NCBI GenBank assembly: GCA_003313425.1
Contig: NHZP01000028.1
Location: 372,001 to 436,000, forward strand
Direction: 5' to 3'
DNA length: 64,000 bases
Source of the DNA: Pseudopyrenochaeta lycopersici
Taxonomy: Eukaryota; Ascomycota; Dothideomycetes; Pleosporales; Pseudopyrenochaetaceae
Below, one piece after another: positions 10,231 through 21,878 of this stretch; position 1 is the stretch's first letter; each line of letters starts with the position of its first letter. The notes under the pieces were generated by a model. The model was not told the DNA's origin. It did no database searches and saw only the letters and a program-made list of their open reading frames with translations. The position numbers and the translations under genes were made by a program.

Positions 10231-12498
10231 CTACAATGCCCATGTATGTTCTGGGTTGTCGTCTTGAATCCAACGCTCGTTAAGTGCTCTCAGCTCTGCT
10301 ACATATTCACCGTCCCTCTGAACATATATACGTTGCCATGACTTCAAACACTCTCCCATCTCAATATTCTTTGATCCGAGCTTAATTCTTGACCATGATA
10401 TAGTGCGACGAGCCCCAGAAAGACACGTTCCGGCTCAGCAGACATAGAGGGACAAGAAAGAATATTAACAGCCATTTTTAATAAGTTCGGATAGCTCTTC
10501 TATTGCTGAGGCTGTAGCCACCACTCATAAGGCTCCATGTTAAGAGGGAGCTCACAGGGATCATTCTCAGTAAAGGAGATAAACTCGTCTGCAGCGTGTA
10601 CAGCAAGCCTCTGCTTCTGGTGCCACTGGGCGAACTTATCTGTTGCCATAGGATGTATTGAGATATCATCCACTATAGCAGGGTGTTTGCCCTTGAAGTT
10701 GTTCTCCCAGTACTTCTGCACCTTTGGAGATATATCCTTTACCCATTTAGGCTCCCAATTGCGTTCTAGATAGTTCTTTCGACGGGAAGGGTGAAGGAGT
10801 GTGGCTGCGCAGTAGGCAGGAACCTCGTCAGCTTTGATAAAGTATTTATCAAACGAATACCACGCTGTTCGAATGCTGCTAAGAAGGGTAGGGTTGTTCT
10901 TGTGTTGCTCCTGTAAAATATTAGCTTCAGAATCTAGGTTCATATCTCAGTAGACTTTAGGAAAAATTAATATTACCTACCTCAGATTCCTTTAAATGAG
11001 CAAGTATAAAGTCCATTGTGTATGGTGTTCGATCCAGGCAAGCAAAAGGGCTCTCACAGAACTTAGTAGCTTGTTCGAGAGGTTTAAGGAAGTCGCGAGT
11101 ATGGTAGAGGAGCTCCCAATCACTAGGAGTAAGATAGTCCCTTTCAAGTTGGCTGTAGTTTGAGTGTAGGAACTTGTTGACGGTATCTTCGTTATCGCAA
11201 GCCACCTCCAGCATTTGAAGCCAGCTATTCCACCGGGTGTCGTTGTCCATCGGTATTGTCCGGCCAGCTATCTGCTTAAACTTGTGGTACTCATTGTAAT
11301 TGGATCGGAGCCACTTAACGAAGTTATGAAGCTTTCCAAGTGGGCCCATTTGACGCCATTTGATAGCTGTAGCTTCTTCAAAGTTCTCTGTTAGTGCCTT
11401 CTCAAAACTAAGTGTCTCATCCTCTGTAAGCTGCTTTATCACAGCTTCAACAGCTTCTTTGTCCTTGGCAAATAAGAATGCTGAAGCGATGATATTGAGA
11501 ACGTGCCCTTGGCAGCGGATTCTTCGGTGGGCTGCCTTCCAATTCTGGATACCTTTAAGTCTAAGCCAGGCCTCAAGTTGACGGCAGAGGACGTCATTAG
11601 TGCCGTCATTATCGCCAATAAAGTAGCCCAGCTTTGCCCATATCTCATACTTCTCTAGGTAGGGAAGAAGAGCTTCGAACTGGTGAATTCCCTTCTTAGA
11701 GTCTAGTAGCTCAATAAATCCAAGAGTATACTTCCGAAGGATACCATCGCGGTTAACAAAGTGGGCTGTTATAGCAAGGAACCGTTTGCGATTAGGGCCA
11801 CTCCAGGCGTCTGCAGCGAGGTGTATTTCATATTCTGTATCAAGCATCTCAGCTTTGACTTCCTCTCGGCGTGAATTAAAGCAGGTTTCGATAACACGAG
11901 GGACAGTTGTGTGAGAATCGATAAGGAAGGGTTTTACTGCCGGATTAAGTTGAATGAGAATACTGCGTAATTCTGGCCATTCAACAGCGTTGTACGGTAA
12001 GTTCTGGGCTACGATAAGTCGAGCTAGAGCCTCTTGAGCTTCCTCTCTCTTAATAACAGATAAAAACACCTCCCTCTGCACTTTCTCTCTCTTTTCGTTA
12101 ACCTGCTCTTCTGCATTCTTAAATGACTTCTCTAGTGACATATTTGTTGCTTTCCTAACTAGAGACTCTTCCTCCTCTTTAACAATTATACTATGCTTTG
12201 ATTTCATATGGTTTCGAGCAGCGTTTGTGGACTGGACACTATACACAAGATGAGGAGTGTTGCATTCTGGATCTGCACAGTACCAGATTGGATTGCGGTT
12301 CTTATCATGCGTTGGTTCGCAAGGGCCTGGCCTCCGGGCGTGGGACCATATTCTAAGAGCTCGCTTTTTGGAAGATCTTGTTGCAGCATGCTCGCTAGAA
12401 GTAGACTGACTAGCAGTTCGTTTGCGGCTGGCCGCTGGCGTTGGAGATGAGTAATGAGCTACAGAAGCTGTATCATTTGCCTGTTCTGTAGGGTCCAT
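10231..12498 (-). pseudogene. hAT transposase, third family, lightly damaged
   Basis: Read from the ATG at 12498: a Ser-rich leader, a BED-like finger (WYCADPECN...ARNHMKSKH), the core (HLAADAWSGPNRKRF; GYFIGDNDGTNDVL; RRIRCQGHVLNIIASAF; MDNDTRWNSW) and the C-terminal domain. Between 10976 and 10943 a very short intron or small indel joins two frames. Downstream, a TAG stop at about 10500 replaces Gln in the PQQQ...SYPNLLKMA stretch (CAG to TAG). One base is then missing in the conserved SAEPERVFSGARRT block near 10425, after which the frame runs to a stop at 10231. The lesions are few, so the copy is relatively young but dead. Confidence 0.8.
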
Positions 12499-13169
12499 AT
12501 TTAATGAAACAGACCGTATGTGAATGGAATTCGATAAAGTTTGGTTGTTAATGGCTAGAATAACTTGGGGGGTGCTGAGTGTTCAAATTTGAGGGGTTCT
12601 GTCAGCTAGCCGAGGCTTTGCCGAGCATCTACAACTACACTTGAAGAGCAGTAATATATCAAGCATTACTTATATATACAATTAAATTACTGCCAATACG
12701 TGATTTGCAGCACTTATAAGGCCAGAAAATGCAGAAGAAACTATATAGTATTTGCCAATAAGCTGCCAATAAGGCTAGAACCCTATTGGATTGGTATTGG
12801 TATTGGTATTGGCAATATATATTGGTATTGGTAATAATCCAACTGTTGACGACAAGCCTGCAGGAAGTAGCTTTTAATTATAATATCTATTTTCTACGTA
12901 TATTGAAGCGAGAGTGCGTAAGATATTTAATAACTAAGTTTGTATATAAGAGAAGTCTTGTGTTGAAGAAGGTTCGCTCGTTGTCTAGATTAGCAGCTTC
13001 GTGGACTAGAGAAAATAGTAGGCGCTATGATTGAATCTACGCGCAGCAATGGTTAGAGACGAGTGCTAGTTGATAGAGACTATCATAGCAAGAAATGAAA
13101 GAAATGAAGAAGATGTTGGGAATGGGTTATGGTCAGCCAGATGTTGTACTAGTCCTATGCTATAACACA
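12499..13169. other. Intergenic, AT-rich; no gene
   Basis: AT-rich DNA between the hAT pseudogene and the hydrolase gene. It contains the TATTGG repeat listed separately; no coding signal is recognised. Confidence 0.4.
12784..12833. repeat. (TATTGG)n short tandem repeat
   Basis: Six-base units of the form TATTGG or ATTGGT are repeated with small interruptions over about 50 bp, flanked by further CCAATAAG words upstream. Confidence 0.7.
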
Positions 13170-14171
13170 CTACTTGCTTCCAAAATTCTTTGTTAACCAC
13201 TGCGCAATACGCTTTACTACTTCTTCTGGTGCCTCATACTGTGGCCAATGAGCCGATTCTATGATCTCACCCTCCTCCAAGTGCGGCAGTAGTGCTTCTT
13301 TGTACGGCGCCATCATCTCTGCTCGACAGACGGTATCTTCAGAACAACCTAGATACAGCGCTGGTACATCTACCACGTCTCTTTCCTTTGGTAGTTGCGT
13401 ATCCGCCACCAGATGTATGTTGTCTTTGGTAGCAACATACCAGCACTGAGGCGCTTGAAACCCATCGCGGGTCATGCGATCGACAAAATTCGCCTTAAAA
13501 GAAGCATCTTTCGCAAATGGGCGAAGGTCAGACCCAACTGGCTCATCCTTGAGGAGCCAATTTCGGAACGCTCCCGGAGTAGTGAACATGCGCATTCCCA
13601 TATCACCTTTGCTGTACATCAAGTTGAAAAACCGCTCGATGTTGTCGTACAGCAGCCGTGGACCATCAGGTGCTGCAAAAACCTCCCAGTAGGATAGAAG
13701 TGGTGCCCCAAATGCCTGTTGAGTCATAGCATTGATGTTGTCTAGATCGAAAGCGTTGCGGTCTGGAGGCGCGTATGGAACGTTCATGTTCACGAGCCCA
13801 AGAACCCGGTCCGGGTGGTAATTATATAGTCGTGATGCAGCGGTAGAACCCCAGTCATGGCCGACGGAGATGACTTGACGCTTGCCTTCTGCGTCAAGGA
13901 TCTCCGTGATATCCTTGGTTATTTTGTCCCAACGATATTCGATTGGATCGGTCGGCTTGTCTGTACCATCATACCCGAGCATATCTGGCACGATGACTGG
14001 GTGCCTTGTAGTTGACGTTAGACCTGTTGCAACATCCTTCCAGGTAGCAGCATGATCCGGATAGCCGTGGAGAAGAAGGAGTGCAGGCAGTGATTCGTCG
14101 CCGTCGATGACATAGTAGGTGTATGTGTGACCTTGGTTGGTCTCCAACGTCTTCTTTCGAAAAGCGTCCAT
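13170..14171 (-). CDS. Alpha/beta hydrolase, soluble epoxide hydrolase type
   Basis: A single-exon gene of 333 residues. The family signatures are in order: the oxyanion motif HGYPD (residues 35-39); the nucleophile elbow GHDWGS with Asp106 as nucleophile, as in epoxide hydrolases and haloalkane dehalogenases; a cap region with Tyr161 as a possible epoxide-binding residue; Asp279 (CSEDTV) as the likely acid; and His308 in SAHWPQYE as the base. These enzymes open epoxides to diols by a covalent ester intermediate. No signal peptide is visible, so a cytosolic or peroxisomal location is likely. Length and motifs are complete, and it is one of the few unbroken host genes here. Substrate is unknown. 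A dehalogenase role is less likely but not excluded by sequence alone. Confidence 0.88.
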   Translation of the reverse strand: MDAFRKKTLETNQGHTYTYYVIDGDESLPALLLLHGYPDHAATWKDVATGLTSTTRHPVIVPDMLGYDGTDKPTDPIEYRWDKITKDITEILDAEGKRQVISVGHDWGSTAASRLYNYHPDRVLGLVNMNVPYAPPDRNAFDLDNINAMTQQAFGAPLLSYWEVFAAPDGPRLLYDNIERFFNLMYSKGDMGMRMFTTPGAFRNWLLKDEPVGSDLRPFAKDASFKANFVDRMTRDGFQAPQCWYVATKDNIHLVADTQLPKERDVVDVPALYLGCSEDTVCRAEMMAPYKEALLPHLEEGEIIESAHWPQYEAPEEVVKRIAQWLTKNFGSK

Positions 14172-15454
14172 AGTGATGACGAAGGCTAGTCGCTTTTCTG
14201 AGCTTCTCGAAAAAAAAAGAGCTTGTTCGTGTTGCCGCGTAACAGAGTTAGAAATGCGTTTGTTTGAAGTTGGTTATTTGAAAGGACGAGCCTTCTCCCC
14301 CTTTTATGTTAGATATGCGCTGCAAGTGCATTGCGTTTGCTTGTTTATTATGTAAAGTGCGGTATTGAGCGCTTGGGTTTGTAATCACTATATGGGATGC
14401 CGCAACCGGAGAGCTTGGCATCGTCGTCAGCCGAGTTTAATCCGCCAATGCGACATGCAATACAAAAGCAACGGTAACTAAGCGATTTGTCACCATTCAT
14501 TCGCTTTGCCCGATGTAGCAGCGAATGAATACTGCTACATAGTTAGCGGGCTATAATGAGTAGTTCTGCTTATGAGCAAGCGGAATGAAGCCGTTACATC
14601 CGGAGATGAGAAGTTGATAACCAGGGGCATCTGTAGATGTAAGCCCAGCTATCATCATTCAGGAATCGCGTAGATGCTGGACGACATGACATAAATGTCT
14701 TTCGAAGCAGCGCTCGAGACAATGTCCTAATTCTTACTACATACATATATGTAAATACATAACAACAAGCGCAATGGGACAATATGTGGGATTTTTAATG
14801 GTCACAAATGTAAGCGGTCTAAACGCTAGCGGGGAATTCCTTCAAACTAAACCGGCCTTTTAGCGACACGTGTCTTCGCCATCAAGCCGGTTCTTCGTTT
14901 TCTTCTGTGTTATATTCACTGCTATTTGGCTCCCCTATTTCTCCTGATAACTCGTATTAATAATAAAAAGGCGGCGGAAGGCGTGATGAGGGGTGCTTCT
15001 GAACTTGGAAGCCGATTATCTTACGCTGCACGACCGCACAAGATTGTATATCCGATATCAAGGATAAAGATAAACCGAAGCGGCTGGGACTATTTTCAAA
15101 CACCCTGCGAATTCGACATACATAAGGCCTGCTGCGTTGTGCACTTTGTGCTAGAGGGAGTGCGTTGACATCTCGCGCATTTAGCCAGCTGCGTACCTTG
15201 ATAGAGAAGTGATCGGCAGGGACGACTCCCCCCCAAGGCCAGAAACTTCAAACATGGAATCAAAAGTATCCGACAATAAAGAGCTCTGGTTGGGCATTTT
15301 CACAGTAAAAACATCCCAGTTAACATCGCTCCTGGCGGGACCGGGTACAGAACCAGACGCCATGATGTTGCCAGCCTCTGAGCGCGAAAGCGGTCCTTTT
15401 TCGTCCTATCGAAGAGGATACGACGAGAGAGGCCCCTTGCATAAAAAATCTCGC
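14172..15454. other. Intergenic, no gene seen
   Basis: Presumed promoter of the hydrolase gene (14172 onward, minus strand) followed by about 1 kb without recognisable coding sequence. Confidence 0.4.
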
Positions 15455-16198
15455 TTAGAACCCTAACCCTATGTTACGAACATAAGTAGGAGAGGCGGCG
15501 GTTATGAGGATGAGCAGGAGCAGCCGGCGCAGGAACGCCCGTACAAGCTGAATGTATCGCTGCACCCGCTGCCCATTCCACGTGAGCTTTACGGTATCAC
15601 TGAAGAATTGACGGCATAGGGTAGCGTCTTTGTTGATACAACGGAGGAGGTAGCGTTGCTGATCGCCTAGAATCCCTTTCGTTGCGTCTATCCTGAAGAA
15701 AGCTATAGTTCGCGTGGTGAACAGTTGGGTCATCCTTAAGACTGTTCAGCTGTATCTGAGGCAGGTTTTCTGCATGCCTGTCTTGATCTGTTTTTGGTAT
15801 CAAAAGAAGGCTATGAAGCATTTGCTGCGCCTCTTGCACCTGGTCGTGAAGGAACCATCTCAAGCTGTTCATGGTCAGCTCGAGCGACTTATAGCACAGC
15901 ATCTGTCCGTCATCGGACCACTCAATAAAGCCTAAGCTCGTCGTATTGTCTCGCAGCTTCGCACCATAAGCCCGAAGATTGAGGATCCAGTTCATTGGCG
16001 ACTCGCTACCATAGACCATGAAGCGGTCTTGCATTTCAGCAATAAGTTCATTTGGAAACTGTGTACGCCCTGCTCGAGTCTCCACTACTGCATGTTGAGC
16101 AAGTAAGAGCTGCGAGATCTTTACTAACGCGGACAGCTTTGGGGTGTACAATACAGCATCGTCAAAACCATTGCACTCTCGATTTACACCGAGAGCGG
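15455..16198 (-). pseudogene. Fragment of DUF3505/telomere-linked helicase-like protein
   Basis: The minus frame is open from 16198 to about 15700 (PKLSALVKISQLLLAQ; GSESPMNWILNLRAYG; GFIEWSDDGQMLCYKSLELT), then shifts frame by one base and continues to about 15460 (LGDQQRYLLRCINKDATLC). I recognise this as the middle part of the very large fungal proteins that join a DUF3505-type zinc-finger region to a RecQ-like helicase, repeated near chromosome ends in many ascomycetes. That is from memory of the family, not a search. Both ends are cut: on the right the hAT terminus at 16199 interrupts the reading frame, on the left the homology fades near an AACCCTAACCCT string at 15460-15472. Confidence 0.5.
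15460..15472. repeat. Two-unit interstitial telomere-like repeat
   Basis: AACCCTAACCCT, two units of the common fungal telomere repeat, lies at the truncated end of the helicase-like fragment. Two units can occur by chance. Confidence 0.4.
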
Positions 16199-18122
16199 CA
16201 GGGTTGCCATGTATTGAATGATTTGAATAGTAGGCCTATATTCAATACATATACATATTCAGCTGTCGCTATTCAATTCATAATCATATTCATGAATTAC
16301 ATTAGTAAGCAGCTATCACCAGTCTTGGCAAGGTATTGAAGTTCGAGAGTTTACCTAATAGGTGATATGGCCTAGATTTGAGGCTGTAGAGTTCTGCCAA
16401 AAGTTCTATCGCGAGTCCTGGCTTGGTGTAGTAGTGTAGCCGTCGCTGTCGTCATCAAATACCTCTTGGTTCTCATCATTCTTCTCATCCTCATCCAGCC
16501 TGTCCAGTAGCTCCCTCCTCCAGTCGGCAGCAATCCCTGTACGAAGCCAGCTCTTCAAACACTCACTCCTCTCTATAGTAGCAGCGCCAAGCTTGAATCT
16601 TGACCAGCTTATAGTCCTCCGGGCGCCGGAAAAGATCCTTTCCGGCTCTGCCGACATAGCTGGAATAGAGAGGATCTCAATAGCCATACGAGAGAGCGAC
16701 GGGTAGGCCTGGCGATTGGCTGGCTGCAGCCACCAGTCTAGCGATGATGTTCCAGTAGGTAGCTTGGCCAGCGGTGGGCTATTGATGAAGTGTTCGAATT
16801 CGTCGACGAACGAATTCATCGCATGAGCTCGTTCGAATAGGTCGTACGCATCAGGTTCCTTGTTCCTATCCTCACTATCTAGTATTTCATCGGCAGTGTA
16901 TTTATCTTTGTATTGATTCACCCAAAGTCGGCGTGTTGCATTAATAGTTTTCTTCTTCCAATCTGTCTTCCACTCCCGCTTCAAGTATGCATCGCGACGA
17001 TGAGGTGCGAGTAGTAGGGCTGCGCCGTACACTACTACTTTGTCGGTAAGGCTGTAATACACATCAAAGGCTGGCCCATGCGGCGTCAATCGCGTTGTGT
17101 AACTTCGGCTGGCCGGCGTATTTGACCTATCGCGAGTTAGTGATTGCGACTATGTAAATAACTACTGTGCATACATCTGACGCCCGGAAATGCGATCCTA
17201 GGAAATCCATACTAAATAAAACTTGATCTAGGGTCGCATTATCACGCTGTACCTCGTTGGTAATACGCTCGAACGGTTGGAGGAAGTTCGCAACGTCTTG
17301 CAGAAGCGCCCGTCGCTTGGTGATAGTATATCATCATCAAACTTAGTGTAGTGCTCTTCCTGAAACTTGATTATATAGCGCTTAAGTAGCAGCGCTACTT
17401 TTATCATTGTGTACCAAGAATTCCATCGAGTCTCGTTGTCTAGAGGTATAATACGGCCAGCGAGCCGTACAAACGCTTGGTAGAGTGCATTGGTGGATCG
17501 AATAGTAACTACAGTGTTATGAAGCTTACCAATAGGCCCCATCTTGCGAAATGCATATTTGCCAAGCTTTGACTTTCGGAATTGTTTCTGAACGATCGCA
17601 TCTATATCATCCGGATCGATAGTGTCGTTGTCTTGAAGTTGCTTTCTAGCAGCTTCGAATGCGGCCTGTACAGCCGCCTTATCTGGGCAGAAGAAGAAGG
17701 CTTGTATGGCTATATTGATTACATGGCCATGGCAGCGAATTCGACGCTGGGTAGCGTTCAAATAGGTAGCGAATCCTGCTTCATCAAGGCGACGGGCAAG
17801 GCGCCTTAATAGTAGATCGTTCGAACCGTGGTTATCGCCGACGCAGTAGCCAATCTGATTTAGTATTTCGTACTCGGTAATCGTATTCCATAGAGGGTCA
17901 ATTTGATCGTCACCACCGTGGCTATCAGGTAGGTAGGGTAGAGCAAGGAGAGCCTTACGACGCTTGAATTCTGAATCGACAAAATGTGCCACTATCGCTA
18001 GAAAGTTCTTCCGATTTGGTGACGACCAGACGTCGAGCGCTAAGTGTATGGATGAGATAGATGTCTTGAGCTTCTTCTTAAGCACCTCTTTAATCTAATT
18101 CGTACGATTCGCGAATTATATT
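16199..18122 (-). pseudogene. hAT element, fourth family, 5'-truncated transposase
   Basis: The left terminus is probably CAGGGTTGCC at 16199, followed by alternating TATTGAAT/ATTCAATA words. Coding on the minus strand begins without an ATG near 18115 (IKEVLKKKLKTSISSIH), then the core (LALDVWSSPNRKNF; GYCVGDNHGSNDLLL; RRIRCHGHVINIAIQAF; DNETRWNSWY). A single missing base at about 17327 shifts the frame at SPSD; in the new frame LLQDVANFLQPFERITNE continues to an intron near 17105-17155. The last exon (17089-16406) has DWWLQPANRQAYPSLSRMA and an intact SAEPERIFSGARRT. The N-terminal third is cut off exactly where the Tc1 element begins. Confidence 0.8.
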
Positions 18123-18123
18123 A

Positions 18124-19472
18124 CAGTGACCCCGCAAAAGTTTCCGTTGCACAAGCGCGACGCGTTCCCTCACAACATCTCCTTCTCAACTTTCATGTAT
18201 CATAACTATGCCACCACAACGCCGAATTTTACAAGAAATAGACCAAAATGTGCGCAGAGGTCCTAATTTAACTGTCCAGCAGCGGGATCAAATTATTGGG
18301 ATGCTGCATGGTGGTTCTACAGTTGCTCAAGTTGCTAACGCGTATCGCCGAAGCGAAAGCGCCATACGCGACCTGAGGAAAAAATATCAACAAACAGGTA
18401 CAACTGCAGATAAACCTCGCAGCGGTCGACCGCCTATACTATCCCTTCATCAAAAGAAGATTATCTATCGCAAAGCACGCGCGCAGCCAAAAATTAAGTA
18501 CAAAGAGCTAGCTGAAGTGGCAGTGGTTGTGAATCCAGATGGCACCTCTTCGAAGCCACCCAGCAATGACACATTAGCACGATTCCTTAAAAGACAAGGC
18601 CTCACCAATCGACCTTGTAAAAAACGTCCTAAGCTTAATCGCTCGCGTGCGTTGAGGCGCCTCAAGTTCTGCAAGGAGTACTCTCAATTCCCGTGGCATC
18701 GGCGCACGGTCAAGTTCTCAGATGAGTGCCTAGTTCAGAAGGGCTCAGGGCAAAACCAGGAGTGGGTTTTTCGAAAACTAGATGAGAAATGGAAGGCAAT
18801 AATGCTGCAAACCTATGGCTGCGGTAAAAAGGTTGCACAAATGGTATGGGGCTCAATATGGTTGGATGAACGCGGGCATGCTAGAAGAAGTCCTCTGGTC
18901 ATAATGGAGCGTGATTTTGATGCAAAAAAGCAAGGGTACTCCGCCAAAAGTTACATTAAGGCCTTGACTAAAGGACTTCTACCTTCTTGGCGTCGTTCTC
19001 AGCTTTTTATGCAGGATAACGCGCGCATACACACAGCAGCTGCAACGCGTGAGTTCCTTCGCGAGCACTACATCACCACTATCAAATGGCCAGCATACTC
19101 ACCTGATCTTAACCCAATTGAGCACCTCTGGTGGTACCTGAAGAAGCGCATGTATAAATTATATCCACAATATAATAATTACAGCCAAGCTATAGAAGAG
19201 TGGGATGGCTTTTGTAGTGCATTAAAAGAGTGCTGGCGGCGCATCCCAGCCAGGCTCATCAAGAGCCTCATCTTGAGTATGCGACGACGAATCGCTGCAT
19301 GCACAAAGGCGCAAGGATGGCAAACTAGATACTGACCATCTGAGCAACCTGTGACTCAAAAAATAATAATTATATAATGTTTTGGCTGAGATCCATGGTG
19401 TTGAAGTTTGGTGTACATGTGCTTGTGAGGGTGGCTCGTGCGTGCGCAACGGAAACTTTTGCGGGGTCACTG
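18124..19472 (+). mobile_element. Tc1/mariner transposon, complete
   Basis: A perfect 27-bp terminal inverted repeat starting CAGTGACCCCGCAAAAG begins at 18124 and ends at 19472, with TA on both sides (18122-18123 and 19473-19474). Length is 1349 bp with an intact transposase. The left flank is a truncated hAT, the right flank a truncated RIP-mutated DDE element, so the two TAs may not be the original target pair. Confidence 0.92.
18208..19335 (+). CDS. Tc1-type DD34E transposase, intact
   Basis: 375 residues, single exon. An N-terminal paired HTH domain (QRDQIIGMLHGGSTVAQVA; SGRPPILS) precedes the catalytic core: first Asp in KFSDECL, second in FMQDNARIH, and Glu in PDLNPIEHLWW with 34 residues between the last two, the Tc1 spacing. 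The C-terminus is basic (SMRRRIAACTKAQGW). No stop or frameshift is seen and the flanking inverted repeats are perfect, so the element may be active or only recently silent. It moves by cut-and-paste into TA. Confidence 0.93.
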   Translation: MPPQRRILQEIDQNVRRGPNLTVQQRDQIIGMLHGGSTVAQVANAYRRSESAIRDLRKKYQQTGTTADKPRSGRPPILSLHQKKIIYRKARAQPKIKYKELAEVAVVVNPDGTSSKPPSNDTLARFLKRQGLTNRPCKKRPKLNRSRALRRLKFCKEYSQFPWHRRTVKFSDECLVQKGSGQNQEWVFRKLDEKWKAIMLQTYGCGKKVAQMVWGSIWLDERGHARRSPLVIMERDFDAKKQGYSAKSYIKALTKGLLPSWRRSQLFMQDNARIHTAAATREFLREHYITTIKWPAYSPDLNPIEHLWWYLKKRMYKLYPQYNNYSQAIEEWDGFCSALKECWRRIPARLIKSLILSMRRRIAACTKAQGWQTRY

Positions 19473-19510
19473 TAAGCTTTAGCTTAAATAAGGAGACGAC
19501 TTTATACTTA

Positions 19511-21366
19511 ACGTACTTCACAAGCGAGTTAGTCACACAAGCGAATTAGTCAAGCATTTCTTGGCACCACGAACAACATCACCATCTTCTTGCATCATGA
19601 CACTATCATCTAATTTTGTATAATAATTACATTGCGCAAGGGCCCTTACGTGTTGGGCAAGTCCTTATATTATGCCCGGTTGACATACACCCCCTACAGC
19701 GGCGCAGAGCTCGACTTGAATCCTTTGGTGCCGCATCGCCACCCTCACTTTGTGTAGCTTCTGGAGGTGCTATAGACTCCTGTGATAGCTTAACTGCCTC
19801 CTTGATTGTAAGATTCTCTCTTTGGGTAATATACTTGACTTTAACGTTGCGCTTTTTAACCACTTTAGCGGTGAGAGCCTTTGAACGCTCGAGTTCCTCG
19901 GTTATGATTGCTGACGCTCGTAAAGCCAATTTAGCACTCTTCGCTACCTTTTTCATTGCCACCATCGTAGGTGACGTGGACGCCCAAGCAAATGTTGTCG
20001 GCGTCTTATAGCTCTCTGGCTTCTCAATCTGGTGCACCGTTTTGGGTGTGTTGGTGACAGAATTTGTTGAGGACGAACAAGGCTCAGAGGGTGGTGCTGG
20101 GTTGATCATACCTAATCCGTCAAGCACCTCATCGGGATTGAATAGAAAAATACTGGTGGCTTTAAAGGCGCTTTCGATATTGCTGTTACTCAGCGCGTAA
20201 GGACGAGCAGCAGCGTAGATCTGAAGGAAGTCGTCCACATCAACGTGGTTCTGGCCATCACGAGCCAACATCTCTACCCCTCGACGGTAGCGCTTCTTAA
20301 CTGAACTGAAGCAGGCAACATCTAATGGTTGCAGAATATGCGAGGAATGTGAGGGTAGCCATAACGGGATAATGTTGTTTTTCCTTGCGTAGGTCTTAAA
20401 TGGCTCTGAACAGTGGCGGCTGTGTCCATCTATAATGAGGAGTCGTCTGGTGCCTTTGGTGTGTTGCTTCGTATAAGGATCAAACACCTCTATAAGCTAT
20501 ATATAACCTAATCTGTCATTAGACTATCCGGTTTCGCTATGGCCGATCACCCAGTCATCTGGAAGGCCTGCGTCCTTATTAAATTAGACGTTCTGGAACA
20601 CCTTCCCTTTAGCGATAACCATGGCTGGTATACGGCGTTTGGCGACATTTATGCATTTGATAACCGTCATGCAGTCACGATCACCAGGCTGTATGTGGTA
20701 TTTAGAGCCATCTCTTGCCGTGACAACTTTGGCTGTACTAATATCACCTCTTAGAAAGCCTATCTCGTCCATGTTGTAGATATCATCGTCTTGTATGCCA
20801 TACTTGTTCGCCACATTCTTGAAAAGCTGAAAATGCTCCTTGATCACCTCAGGGTCCTCCCGTTTGCTCTTTGGTAGTCGTATTTCTTGCTCTACGCAAT
20901 TTGCACTTCAGGGGTGCGTCCAACGTCGTTGTTGACCCAATTGACACCAACTGGTGGGTTACCCCGCAGTCGACGTAGCAAGTTTGCGGTATCTTCAACC
21001 ATACGCTTGCGAGGGGGGTATCTGCGGGCGGCAAGGTCCAATATCCACTCGGTCAATGTCTGTTCTTCATCATCGTCAAGGTTTCTGTTGTTTGCAACGG
21101 TTTCGGTGCGTGCAGGGTGGCCTTGGAGGCGGCGTCTGAGTGTTTCATGGTTTACGCGATATATACTCGCTGCTCTCCTAATACTTGAGATTTCGTTCTT
21201 GTGTAACGCTTTTATTGCACAGTCGATTCTTCCTTCTCGCGTATTGCCCTGAATCTTCGAATTTATGGGCATGGTGGTGATGAGGTAGACGGATGAAATG
21301 TTTTGGTGAGTGTCTTGGCACGCTTGACTAATTCGCTTGTGTGACTAACTCGCTTGTGAAGTACGT
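19511..21366 (-). mobile_element. pogo-family element with perfect 45-bp inverted repeats
   Basis: The termini begin ACGTACTTCACAAGCG at 19511 and mirror at 21366; the inverted repeats (19511-19555 and 21322-21366) agree over 45 bp and contain two copies of a CAAGCGARTTAGTC box with a 17-bp period. TA flanks both ends (19509-19510, 21367-21368). Length is 1856 bp. It sits inside copy A of a DDE transposon. Confidence 0.92.
19627..21272 (-). pseudogene. pogo transposase with RIP-type stops
   Basis: Start at 21272 (MPINSKIQGNTREGRIDCAIKAL), with a psq-type HTH and CENP-B-like DNA-binding part (LTEWILDLAARRYPP; GVNWVNNDV). Near 20890 a TAG stop and then a one-base frameshift break the frame before EVIKEHFQLFKNVANKYGI. 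The DDE core follows (DIYNMDEIGFLRG; IDGHSRHCSEPF; LPSHSSHILQPLDVACF). Between 20580 and 20490 there are three in-frame stops; at least two sit where Trp is expected (TGG to TAG). The C-terminus has a CCHC knuckle (CRGCMSTGHNIRTC). Termini are perfect but the enzyme is dead. Confidence 0.88.
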
Positions 21367-21878
21367 TAAAGAGGATAGTAACTTAGGCTATAGCTTAGGT
21401 AAAAATAATATAGTATAGTAGTAGAAAGAACTCTATAAGCTTAAGAGTTACTTTTAACTATTACTCTAGCCCTAACTTTACTCCTATAGAAAATTACTAG
21501 CAACTACCTAAGTAGTATGTTAAGAAATTTCTATATTAGGATAAAGGAGATACGCGAGAGCTTGCTCTTAAAGGATAAGAGAGGATAGGATAAGGCTTTA
21601 TTAATGAGTGTGTTAATTCTATGCTAAATAGGCTGAGAGATTGCATTGCAATGGATAGTCAAATGACTGGTTGGTAACCTCGCGCGAGCGCGCTGTTTTG
21701 ATAGCTGCATCACCAAAAAACTAACCTGTATAGCGAAATCTATAACCTCACCTTGCGAGTATTATAGCTTGTTGAAATCTACTCCAAAAAGTGCGCAATT
21801 GTCCTCCTCTCCATAGTAATTTGTTGGTGTTGGGGGACGCCAAGGCATTTGCGGTGCGGCCTTTTTTTGCGCCCGCGT

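Larger units (their letters stand above)
19475..21878 (+). pseudogene. RIP-mutated DDE transposon (copy A), interrupted by pogo
   Basis: 19475-19510 plus 21367-21878 together align with the reverse complement of 33726-34280 (copy B). Removing the pogo element at 19511-21366, with its duplicated TA, rejoins the alignment without a gap. Over 21541-21660, copy A differs from copy B at 12 of 120 positions and all 12 are C-to-T or G-to-A. The right end carries the same GCGCAAAAAAAGGCCGCACC inverted repeat as copy B. Only the C-terminal half of the transposase is represented; the left part stops at the Tc1 element at 19472. Confidence 0.85.

Noticed and set aside
13261..13697. Plus-strand frames inside the hydrolase gene
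   Set aside because: They are shadows of the minus-strand gene, which has full domain support.
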